This document shows, piece by piece, positions 25,796-32,506 of a stretch of DNA of 44,248 nucleotides. A program made the position numbers and the translations under genes. The DNA is taken from positions 1 to 44,248 of the forward strand of contig JALSLJ010000078.1 of assembly GCA_026988315.1 (NCBI GenBank). The letters are read 5' to 3'. This DNA comes from Sulfurimonas sp. (GTDB lineage Bacteria > Campylobacterota > Campylobacteria > Campylobacterales > Sulfurimonadaceae). Under the pieces are notes generated by a model. That model saw only the letters and a program-made list of their open reading frames with translations, did not search any database and was not told where the DNA came from. Positions within the stretch are counted from its first letter, which is position 1, and the number at the start of each line of letters is the position of its first letter.

Positions 25796-26715
25796 TTTTT
25801 TATCTCCCTATAGATTAAAAATAGCACTAACTGGGATGCTAGAAGTAAAATTATCTGATAATAGTACTCTTTTAAAATATATTCACGACTCTTAATCTTT
25901 GAAGACTCTAATTTATCTATCTTTGTATATACTTTTTGCAACTCTTTTGCACTTGTAGCGCTATAAAACTCACCCTTTGTCTCTGCTGCTATTTTTTCAA
26001 GTAAAGAAGAATCCGCCTCCCCCTCATTTCCAATAGCAATTGTATATATTGTAATATTATTCTCTTTTGCTAAGGCAGTAGCCTCTTGTGGTGAGACAAC
26101 ACCACTGTTATGCTCTCCATCACTAAGAAGTATCACTATTTTACTCTTTGCATGCGAGTACTTAAAAGCCCTCACACTTACGGCTATAGCCTCCCCTATT
26201 GCAGTATTTTGCCCTGCCATCCCTTGGTTTAAGTATGAAAGCATATCAATGACTATCTTTTTTTCATAAGTGATTGGGGAGGCTATAAAAGCAAAGTCTC
26301 CATAAAGAACCACCCCTATGTTATCACTTACTCTGTTTTGTATAAACTCACTTGCAATAATCTTTGTAAGTTCAAATCGACTGACTCTTTTCCCCTCACT
26401 TATCTCATCTTCGAGATCAAATCCAGATGAATTCATAGAGCCACTTGCATCAATTGCCAAAACTATATCTTTGCCTTCTCTATTGAGTGGGTTTAATTTA
26501 TCTATGATTATTGGGGAAGTAAGTCCAATACAGAGCAATGTAAATATAAGAATCTTGATTATCCACTCTAGCTTTAAATAACCTCTTTTGACAGGCAAAA
26601 AATGTAAGTGCACAAAAAATCTTGGCTTAATATATTCTTTACACCTATAAAGACATAAAATTATTGGGATAAGCAACAATATCAAAAATGGGTATTCAAA
26701 ACTATAGTAATTCAT
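25792..26715 (-). CDS. BatA-like VWA protein (second set)
   Basis: A 307-residue inner-membrane VWA protein, first of the second Bat set. I chose the ATG at 26715 because the protein then begins MNYYSFEYPFLILLLIP like BatA relatives; a TTG six codons earlier is the alternative and neither has a strong ribosome-binding site. Helices lie at 10-24 and 52-70, the MIDAS at D89-A-S91-G-S93, TAIGEAIAVSVRAF at the Thr region and ILLSDGEHNSG at the Asp region. A C-terminal helix ends the protein. No MoxR, DUF58 or DUF4381-like gene precedes it; tRNA-Lys lies upstream on the other strand. Confidence 0.86.
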   Translation of the reverse strand: MNYYSFEYPFLILLLIPIILCLYRCKEYIKPRFFVHLHFLPVKRGYLKLEWIIKILIFTLLCIGLTSPIIIDKLNPLNREGKDIVLAIDASGSMNSSGFDLEDEISEGKRVSRFELTKIIASEFIQNRVSDNIGVVLYGDFAFIASPITYEKKIVIDMLSYLNQGMAGQNTAIGEAIAVSVRAFKYSHAKSKIVILLSDGEHNSGVVSPQEATALAKENNITIYTIAIGNEGEADSSLLEKIAAETKGEFYSATSAKELQKVYTKIDKLESSKIKSREYILKEYYYQIILLLASQLVLFLIYREIKK

Positions 26716-26810
26716 AGCTTCTATTTTAACCAAAAAGAATCATAATAATAATTATTTTGTGAACAAAAATAGCAATTTTTACGAAAATTATAAATTTATA
26801 GCTATTTATC

Positions 26811-26839
26811 TTGACATATAAAAACTATTTGTCTATAAT
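26811..26839 (+). promoter_or_regulatory. Consensus sigma-70 promoter of tRNA-Lys
   Basis: TTGACA (26811-26816) and TATAAT (26834-26839) are both perfect and separated by exactly 17 bases. The -10 box and the following discriminator TCCCGTCC are part of a 22-base identity with the promoter at the left edge of the window. Full consensus promoters are unusual in this phylum and fit a highly expressed stable RNA. Confidence 0.9.
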
Positions 26840-26869
26840 TCCCGTCCACAAACAAATAATGTTTGTTAT

Positions 26870-26945
26870 GTCTTGTTAGCTCAGCTGGTAGAGCACGTCA
26901 CTTTTAATGATGTGGCCGATGGTTCGAATCCATCACAGGACACCA
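26870..26945 (+). tRNA. tRNA-Lys (anticodon TTT)
   Basis: The cloverleaf folds completely: acceptor GTCTTGT with ACAGGAC (one G-U pair), D arm GCTC/GAGC, anticodon stem CGTCA/TGATG with loop CTTTTAA, T arm GATGG/CCATC around TTCGAAT, discriminator A and encoded CCA. It is 76 bases long. Its wobble U is a target of MnmA, encoded at the left of the window. Confidence 0.97.
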
Positions 26946-26979
26946 TTTTTTTGTTTATTTGCACTTTAGTTTAAAGCTC

Positions 26980-27105
26980 ATGTACAAGTTGTACACTCCA
27001 CTTGAAACTTCAGCACAACTAAATCAAAAACCAATGTTATTTAATTTTTCTTTTATCAAGGAAAAGTTGATTTTTTTAATGAGGAAGTGCACAGATGGTA
27101 CATGA
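26980..27105 (+). other. Structured tRNA spacer with an unsupported 41-codon frame
   Basis: The 201-base spacer between tRNA-Lys and tRNA-Glu contains a perfect palindrome, TGTACAAGTTGTACA (26981-26995). It also has an imperfect long inverted pair: the segment at 26979-27003 resembles the reverse complement of 27080-27104, with CATGTAC/GTACATG exact. A frame of 41 codons spans nearly the whole unit but has no ribosome-binding site. It may be a processed tRNA-linked RNA, a decayed insertion or a small element. I do not recognise it. Confidence 0.35.
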
Positions 27106-27146
27106 CGAATGAAAAATCAAATTTGACGCAGAGAAAAGTAAAATTT

Positions 27147-27221
27147 GGCCCCGTCGTCTAGCGGTTAGGATCCATGGTTTTCATCCATGTTACAGGAGTT
27201 CGATTCTCCTCGGGGTCACCA
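27147..27221 (+). tRNA. tRNA-Glu (anticodon TTC)
   Basis: A 75-base cloverleaf: acceptor GGCCCCG with CGGGGTC (one G-U pair), anticodon stem CATGG/CCATG with loop TTTTCAT, T arm AGGAG/CTCCT around TTCGATT, discriminator A and encoded CCA. No promoter is visible directly upstream, so it is probably transcribed together with tRNA-Lys. Confidence 0.97.
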
Positions 27222-27274
27222 TTTACAATCAATCAAACTCTAATAAAAACAGAACTTATGATAAAATTCCGCCT

Positions 27275-27544
27275 ATGAAATTAAAATTTTTATTCTCCTT
27301 ACTTTTTATCATCGCTACAACTCTTAGTGCTATACACGAGATAGAGCATATCAATCACAATCATGATAATAGTACATGTGAAATTTGTATAATCAATCAT
27401 AACTTTTTATCTTCAGATGTTATAGCAGAATTTCAAGAGATAGAGTGCTTCATTTATGCAAACATCACACTAAAAAAACCCATTTCAAAGTTTTACACTC
27501 AAAAGCACACTAATCAAAACCGAGCCCCACCTTTTTTATCCTAA
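27275..27544 (+). CDS. Small His/Cys-rich periplasmic protein of the zinc operon
   Basis: An 89-residue exported protein. The signal peptide MKLKFLFSLLFIIATTLSA is followed by HEIEHINHNHD, then CEIC and INHNF: six His and two Cys within about 30 residues, an obvious metal-binding cluster. It precedes an outer-membrane protein gene and znuAB, so zinc is the likely ligand and a role as periplasmic zinc chaperone or sensor is plausible. Similar small proteins next to zinc transporters exist in gammaproteobacteria; I cannot confirm homology. No ribosome-binding site is visible, and -10-like sequences (TATGATAAAAT, 27257-27267) end within 8 bases of the ATG, which suggests a leaderless mRNA. Confidence 0.65.
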   Translation: MKLKFLFSLLFIIATTLSAIHEIEHINHNHDNSTCEICIINHNFLSSDVIAEFQEIECFIYANITLKKPISKFYTQKHTNQNRAPPFLS

Positions 27545-27545
27545 A

Positions 27546-27577
27546 CAAAAACAAAAATAAAAATAAAAATAAAAAAA
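27546..27577 (+). repeat. A-rich hexamer tandem repeat before the outer-membrane protein gene
   Basis: The intergenic region between the small His-rich protein and the barrel gene carries AAAAAC followed by three AAAAAT-type units and an A-run. The copies lie 30-60 bases before the ATG at 27606. Such tracts can vary by slippage and change promoter spacing or DNA curvature. Confidence 0.6.
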
Positions 27578-27578
27578 C

Positions 27579-27590
27579 TATATTAATATA
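27579..27590. promoter_or_regulatory. 12-bp palindrome before the zinc-operon barrel gene
   Basis: TATATTAATATA is a perfect palindrome directly after the A-rich hexamer tract and 15 bases before the ATG of the outer-membrane protein. It could be an operator or a -10-like element. It does not obviously match a Zur box. Confidence 0.3.
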
Positions 27591-27605
27591 TTACTTAGGA
27601 TAACT

Positions 27606-28883
27606 ATGCAAAAAATACTACTATCATGTGCACTATGTGCAACTATGGCTTTTGGTGCAGCAGATGTGTTGCCAGTTGAAAAAAGAACTTTCGAGCAATC
27701 AAAATTTATACCAGATATCTCACTTATACTAGACTCATCTTTCGTAAATAGAAGTATAAGTGATGATGAAGCACCACACTTAGAGATACCAGGTGTTGTC
27801 CATGGGCTACTTGGTTCTGATCCACATGCAGAACATTCTCATGCCTCTTATAATGCAAACAATGGTTTTAACTTAAATTATGCAGAATTAATACTCTCTA
27901 GTTCTGTTGATCCGTACTTAACTCTTGATGGTGTTTTTCACTTCTCAGAAGCAAGTGTAGCCATAGATGAAGCTTATTTTACCTCTACAGCACTTGGAAA
28001 TGGACTCAGAGCAAAGGGTGGAAAATTTTTATCAAATTTCGGATATATCAATGAACAACATCATCATGCTTGGGACTTTGGAGATATGCCTTTAGTGTAT
28101 GAAGCTTTTTTAGGGATGCACGGTATCAACGAAAAAGGTTTACAACTGCAGTGGACAGCTCCAACATCCACATACTTAATGCTTGGAGCTGAAGTGCTTC
28201 AAGGTGAAAATGAATATATGTTTGGAAATAGCTCTATTGGTGATGTAGAAGACCCGATTGCAAAGGGTGCGGATGCTCCATCCCTCTTAGTGAGTTATAT
28301 TAAAACATCATTTGATATTGGAGACACTACTGTTTTAGCGGGTCTCTCTTATGCTAAAGGAGCTTCAAGGATTGATCATTCCCTAGATGAAGAGAATCCT
28401 CATGCTGTAAGTGGTACAAGTAAACTCTATGGTGCAGACTTAGTTATAAAGCATTACTTTGATTCTTATAGCTCTATATCTTGGCAGAGTGAGTGGCTAA
28501 GTAGAGATATACAAGGCACTCAATATAGCATTGATTCTAATGATACAAATAGTGCACTTGGCAGTTCTCAACTGAGCAAAATTCAAAGTGGAATCTACTC
28601 TCAACTAGTTTATACTCATGACAAAAACTATAAAGCAGGTATTAGATATGAAAATATTTATCAAAATGATGTAGAGATAGATGGTGTAGATTCAAACTTA
28701 GAAAATAATTTTAAAAAGTATTCTGTTATGATTGAATACCACACAAGTGAATTTGCCCGTTTTAGAGTTCAGTACAACAAAAACAATGCTTTATATAATG
28801 AAGATAATGAGAAACAAAGTATTGACACTATAATGATTCAGGTAAATATATCCATAGGGGCTCATGGAGCTCACTCATTTTAG
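27606..28883 (+). CDS. His-rich outer-membrane beta-barrel protein linked to zinc uptake
   Basis: A 425-residue exported protein. The signal peptide QKILLSCALCATMAFGAA is followed by an exposed acidic and His-rich segment with SDPHAEHSHASYN, and later a loop EQHHHAWDFGD. The rest alternates polar and hydrophobic residues in barrel strands (YLTLDGVFHFSEASVAIDEA, YSSISWQSEWLSRDIQ, FARFRVQYNKN) and ends in an aromatic residue (HGAHSF), the outer-membrane insertion signal. There is no TonB box or plug domain, so it is porin-like rather than a TonB-dependent receptor. Being 8 bases ahead of znuA, it probably brings zinc across the outer membrane. AGGA lies six bases before the ATG. Confidence 0.75.
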   Translation: MQKILLSCALCATMAFGAADVLPVEKRTFEQSKFIPDISLILDSSFVNRSISDDEAPHLEIPGVVHGLLGSDPHAEHSHASYNANNGFNLNYAELILSSSVDPYLTLDGVFHFSEASVAIDEAYFTSTALGNGLRAKGGKFLSNFGYINEQHHHAWDFGDMPLVYEAFLGMHGINEKGLQLQWTAPTSTYLMLGAEVLQGENEYMFGNSSIGDVEDPIAKGADAPSLLVSYIKTSFDIGDTTVLAGLSYAKGASRIDHSLDEENPHAVSGTSKLYGADLVIKHYFDSYSSISWQSEWLSRDIQGTQYSIDSNDTNSALGSSQLSKIQSGIYSQLVYTHDKNYKAGIRYENIYQNDVEIDGVDSNLENNFKKYSVMIEYHTSEFARFRVQYNKNNALYNEDNEKQSIDTIMIQVNISIGAHGAHSF

Positions 28884-28891
28884 GATTAACA

Positions 28892-29761
28892 ATGAAACTA
28901 CTTTTACTACTTTTACCGCTTAGTCTATTTGCTCACCTAAACATTGCTGTTAGCTATCCCTATATTGGTGCTATTACAAAAAGTATAGGGGGGAAGCATA
29001 TCAGCACTATAGTGCTTGCAAAAGGAAACTGGGATCCCCACTTTGTTGTTCCGCGTCCATCACTTATATCAAAGGTTCGTAATGCGGATGCACTTATTAT
29101 TAATGGAGCCCAACTCGAAATCGGCTGGCTACCTGCACTTATAAAAAGAGCAGGTAATCCAAAAGCCAAAGCTGGGTCACAAACTTTTTTAAACCTCGCT
29201 CACCACATAAAGCTGATAAATAAACCACAAAAGGTTGACCGTTCAGGTGGAGATATACATCCAGATGGAAATCCTCACTTCCATCTAAACCCTCAAAACA
29301 TTTTATATTTAGCTCAAACAATCAAAGAGTTTCTTATATCTATAGATAAAGAACATTCTGATATTTATCAAAAAAATTATGAGAAATTCTCTAAAATGTG
29401 GTTACCAAAAATGAAAATGTGGCAAGAGAAAATGGCAGATAAAAAAGGTTTAAAAGTTATACAATTTCATAATAATCTTGCCTACTTTAACAAAGTTTAT
29501 GGACTTGATAGCATAGCTACAATAGAGCCTCTTCCTGGGATCCCTCCATCATCCAGACATACTATGAATCTTATTAAACTTATAAAACAAGAGAAACCTT
29601 GTTGTATATTGCATGATGTGTATCACTCCACAAAAACAGCTAAATTTATTTCAAGTAAAACAGGGATAAAAGTAGTTTTAATGCCTCATGATATTGGGGC
29701 ATTAGAAGATATAAAAGATTTAACATCGCTTTTTGATTATCTAACAAGTGCTATACAATGA
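28892..29761 (+). CDS. znuA: Zinc ABC transporter substrate-binding protein ZnuA
   Basis: A cluster A-I (TroA/ZnuA) periplasmic metal-binding protein of 289 residues with a short signal peptide (KLLLLLLPLSLFAH). Predicted metal ligands are the His in WDPHFVVP, the His in GNPHFHLNP, the His in IQFHNNLAYF and the acidic residue in LHDVYHS. The flexible His-rich loop of E. coli ZnuA is reduced to DIHPDGNPHFH. The unusual CC in EKPCCILHD is not a known ligand. Its stop overlaps the znuB start by 4 bases. Confidence 0.9.
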   Translation: MKLLLLLLPLSLFAHLNIAVSYPYIGAITKSIGGKHISTIVLAKGNWDPHFVVPRPSLISKVRNADALIINGAQLEIGWLPALIKRAGNPKAKAGSQTFLNLAHHIKLINKPQKVDRSGGDIHPDGNPHFHLNPQNILYLAQTIKEFLISIDKEHSDIYQKNYEKFSKMWLPKMKMWQEKMADKKGLKVIQFHNNLAYFNKVYGLDSIATIEPLPGIPPSSRHTMNLIKLIKQEKPCCILHDVYHSTKTAKFISSKTGIKVVLMPHDIGALEDIKDLTSLFDYLTSAIQ

Positions 29762-30513
29762 TAGATATACTCCTTGTTCCTATTGCTTTAGTAATTATCT
29801 TGGTAATGCTACACTCATGGTTTGGAATCAGAATTTTAAAAAAAGGGATAATCTTTACAGACTTGGCTATTGCTCAGTTTGCTGCACTAGGTTCAGCTAT
29901 TAGCCTTGGCTATTTTCATGAAGAGTATTTTTATATCCTAACACTTAGCTTTGCACTCTTTAGTGCTTTTTTAATAGCCATAGCATCCCAAAGAGCCATT
30001 AAACTAGAGGCATTTATAGGACTTTTATATGTTCTAGGTGCTAGTGGGATAATGATGGTTCTCTCACATTCAGCAGAGGGGATGGAGCATTTCAAATCTC
30101 TTTTAGCAAGTGATATACTCTTCACGCCCATAGATGATGTCATAAAAAGTGCTGTTATTTATGCTTTTATCGCTTTGATTTTATACAAAGTTTACCCAAG
30201 AACCTCAGGCTTTTTAAAAGAGCTTTTATTTTTCTCTTTGCTGGCTATCACGGTTACTTCATCAGTGCAACTTGCTGGTGTTTTAGTTGTTTTTGTTCTT
30301 CTTATTGCACCTGCACTTGTATCCACTTCACTCGAATCTAAGAAACCCTTACTAACTAGTTTTGGTGTAGGATGGTTTTTTAGTATAAGTGCTATAGTTA
30401 TCTCATTTTATTATGATCTGCCAACAGGTTATAGTATAGTATTTTTAGGTGCTCTTTTAAGTGCAAGCATAGTTTTATTTAGCTCTAAAAAGTTGCTTAA
30501 TCCTGAGACATAA
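29758..30513 (+). CDS. znuB: Zinc ABC transporter permease ZnuB
   Basis: A 251-residue polytopic membrane protein of the ABC-3 family with about seven or eight hydrophobic helices. GIRILKKGIIFTDLAIAQFAALGSA is the characteristic family stretch, and the cytoplasmic coupling region follows. It is translationally coupled to znuA. No znuC ATPase gene lies before or after it: the next gene is convergent and overlaps its 3' end by 17 bases. The ATPase must come from elsewhere in the genome. Confidence 0.9.
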   Translation: MIDILLVPIALVIILVMLHSWFGIRILKKGIIFTDLAIAQFAALGSAISLGYFHEEYFYILTLSFALFSAFLIAIASQRAIKLEAFIGLLYVLGASGIMMVLSHSAEGMEHFKSLLASDILFTPIDDVIKSAVIYAFIALILYKVYPRTSGFLKELLFFSLLAITVTSSVQLAGVLVVFVLLIAPALVSTSLESKKPLLTSFGVGWFFSISAIVISFYYDLPTGYSIVFLGALLSASIVLFSSKKLLNPET

Positions 30514-32434
30514 CTATATTTTTACCACTAGCTTTTGCTTTATATAATGCTTTATCTGCTCTATTTATTAGAGTATCACTAGTATCATCTTTTTGGCATG
30601 AACTCACACCAAAACTTCCTGTTTGGGTGTGAACTACAGAAAATTCATGTGATTCAATGGAATGTCTAATTTTTTCAGCCAATATGCTTGCTGCTTCTTT
30701 ATCTGTATTTGAAAGTACAAGTAAAAACTCTTCACCACCCCATCGTCCAAGTGTATCAGACTTACGGATGTTGTTTTGAAGTATCGCACTAATCTCTTGA
30801 AGCACTATATCACCCACTTGATGCCCATGCACATCATTCAGCATTTTAAAGTTATCAATATCAACTAAAACTATAGATAAAGCCAACTGATATCTTTGTG
30901 ATCTTTGCAACTCAATCTCAAGTATCCTGTCAAGATATAGTCTATTGTAAATTTTTGTTAAAGCATCTGTAATGGAAAGTTCTTCTGCTATTTTTCTATC
31001 TGAGACATCTTGCATTATAGAGCGATACCCTATAGTTATACCATCAGAATCATATACATTATCAATATTAAGAGCTAGCCAATAATTACTGCCATCTTTT
31101 CTTCTGTTTTTTATCTCACCCTTCCATGATTTACCATGAGTTATTGCTCCCCATAAACTTTTATATACTGATAGTGGAGTATCAGGATGTTTGACAATGC
31201 TATTTTTTGCATTTAATAACTCAGACTCATCAAAACCAGAAATGAAACAAAACGCACTGCTTACATATGTAATTACCCCTTCTTTATCCGTCTCAACCAT
31301 AATTACATACTTATCAACAGTCTCCTGTTGCTCTATAAGCTCTTTTGTTCTCATCTTTACTGTAGCCTTAAGATGTCTGTTAAATAAATAAAAAGCTGTA
31401 CTTACAACAATAGATATACCAAGAAGAGTGAAAAATAGGTAAAGATAATAGATATTGCTATTTTCAGTATTATTGGGATTATATATCAACGCATTAAGTG
31501 CCAACTCTTTCTCTTCTTCACTGATTTTCCCTATATTTTTATATATATCCCCAATTCTTCTAAACCTTTCTATACTTGTATATCCAATATCTACAACATC
31601 TGCTAAAATCATTTTTTGGGTATTGAACGCCTCAAATCTTAAGTGCTCAAGCGATCTTTTCGCACCATATTTGTCTATAAGTACCTGTATGGTTTCCTCT
31701 TTATTTTCTAATGCATATTTCCAGCCTTTTAAGGAAGCTTCTGTAAAATTTTTAACTCTTAGTGGATGCTTATCAATCTCACTTTGAGTAGTAAAAAGAT
31801 TATCTCCGTAAAAATCGACCCCGTAACTTAAAGGGCTGATAATATTTATCTCAATCCCTAACTTTCTAAAATAGTATGGTTGATCACTAATATACGAGCT
31901 GATAACATCAACCTCCCCGGCTATAAACTCTTTATAATTCAAGTCAAGTTTCTTATAGATATAATCTTCTTCTCTAATGCCTGTAAATTCAAGCATAGCA
32001 ACAATAGGTGCATCATCTAAATCTCGCTCAAAAGAGATTATTTTACCTTTCATCTCATATGGGCTTAGAATATTTGATGATTTTTTTGCTATCAGGATGA
32101 GTGGACTGTGTTGAAAAATAGATGCTAAAATTTTTACTGGTTTGTTATTTGCTCGATATAAAAGGATAGTTGAGTCTGCAACCCCATATTCTGCTTCACC
32201 TTCTAAGACCTGTTTGATGTTATTTTTGGAAGGGTCTCTCTGGAGAATTTCTACATTTAAGCCAACATCTTCATAGAAACCTTTTTCTAGTGCCATATGA
32301 TAGCCTGCAAATTGAAAGGATGTAAACCACTTTAGCTGTAGCCTAACCTTATCCCCTGCTTCTTTTGCAGATATGCTTGTAGTAATAACACAAATAATTA
32401 AAAATATTTTTAATATTTTTAATATTTTCAGCAA
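30497..32434 (-). CDS. Membrane diguanylate cyclase with periplasmic NMT1/THI5-like sensor and PAS domain
   Basis: A 645-residue receptor. I chose the TTG at 32434, seven bases after AAAGG; no ATG fits. Signal peptide (LKILKILKIFLIICVITTSI), then a periplasmic binding-protein domain of the SsuA/THI5 type (about 25-300, with RLQLKWFTSFQFAGYHMALE and GEAEYGVADSTILLY). One membrane helix follows at about 333-353, then a PAS domain (NSIVKHPDTP and RRKDGSNYWLA, Aer-like) and a GGDEF domain. The active site GGEEF is intact and RKSD upstream matches the inhibitory I-site RxxD. The protein probably couples a periplasmic ligand to c-di-GMP synthesis. The ligand is unknown; related solute domains bind pyrimidines, taurine or sulfonates. 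Confidence 0.85.
   Translation of the reverse strand: MLKILKILKIFLIICVITTSISAKEAGDKVRLQLKWFTSFQFAGYHMALEKGFYEDVGLNVEILQRDPSKNNIKQVLEGEAEYGVADSTILLYRANNKPVKILASIFQHSPLILIAKKSSNILSPYEMKGKIISFERDLDDAPIVAMLEFTGIREEDYIYKKLDLNYKEFIAGEVDVISSYISDQPYYFRKLGIEINIISPLSYGVDFYGDNLFTTQSEIDKHPLRVKNFTEASLKGWKYALENKEETIQVLIDKYGAKRSLEHLRFEAFNTQKMILADVVDIGYTSIERFRRIGDIYKNIGKISEEEKELALNALIYNPNNTENSNIYYLYLFFTLLGISIVVSTAFYLFNRHLKATVKMRTKELIEQQETVDKYVIMVETDKEGVITYVSSAFCFISGFDESELLNAKNSIVKHPDTPLSVYKSLWGAITHGKSWKGEIKNRRKDGSNYWLALNIDNVYDSDGITIGYRSIMQDVSDRKIAEELSITDALTKIYNRLYLDRILEIELQRSQRYQLALSIVLVDIDNFKMLNDVHGHQVGDIVLQEISAILQNNIRKSDTLGRWGGEEFLLVLSNTDKEAASILAEKIRHSIESHEFSVVHTQTGSFGVSSCQKDDTSDTLINRADKALYKAKASGKNIVMSQD
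32401..32429 (-). repeat. 9-bp tandem repeat in the signal peptide of the diguanylate cyclase
   Basis: The coding strand repeats an AAAATATTA-type unit three times, encoding KILKILKIF. Gain or loss of a unit would keep the frame and change the length of the signal peptide. Confidence 0.6.
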
Positions 32435-32506
32435 ACACAAGCCTTTGCAATTTAAGTTAATTGCTATTTTACTGAATATTCTATTATCTTTATTCTTTAA
32501 AAAGAG

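Noticed and set aside
26980-27105. A real 41-residue protein gene between the tRNAs
   Set aside because: No ribosome-binding site, no recognisable signal, and the frame coincides with an inverted-repeat structure; kept only as a structured spacer.
27123-27128. TTGACG as a -35 box for tRNA-Glu
   Set aside because: A -10 at normal spacing would fall inside the tRNA; co-transcription with tRNA-Lys is more likely.
27546-27577. CRISPR-like or satellite array
   Set aside because: Only a few six-base A-rich units with no spacers; a simple sequence repeat.
30060-30513. A hidden znuC ATPase gene next to znuB
   Set aside because: No Walker A or ABC signature in any frame between 27275 and 32440.
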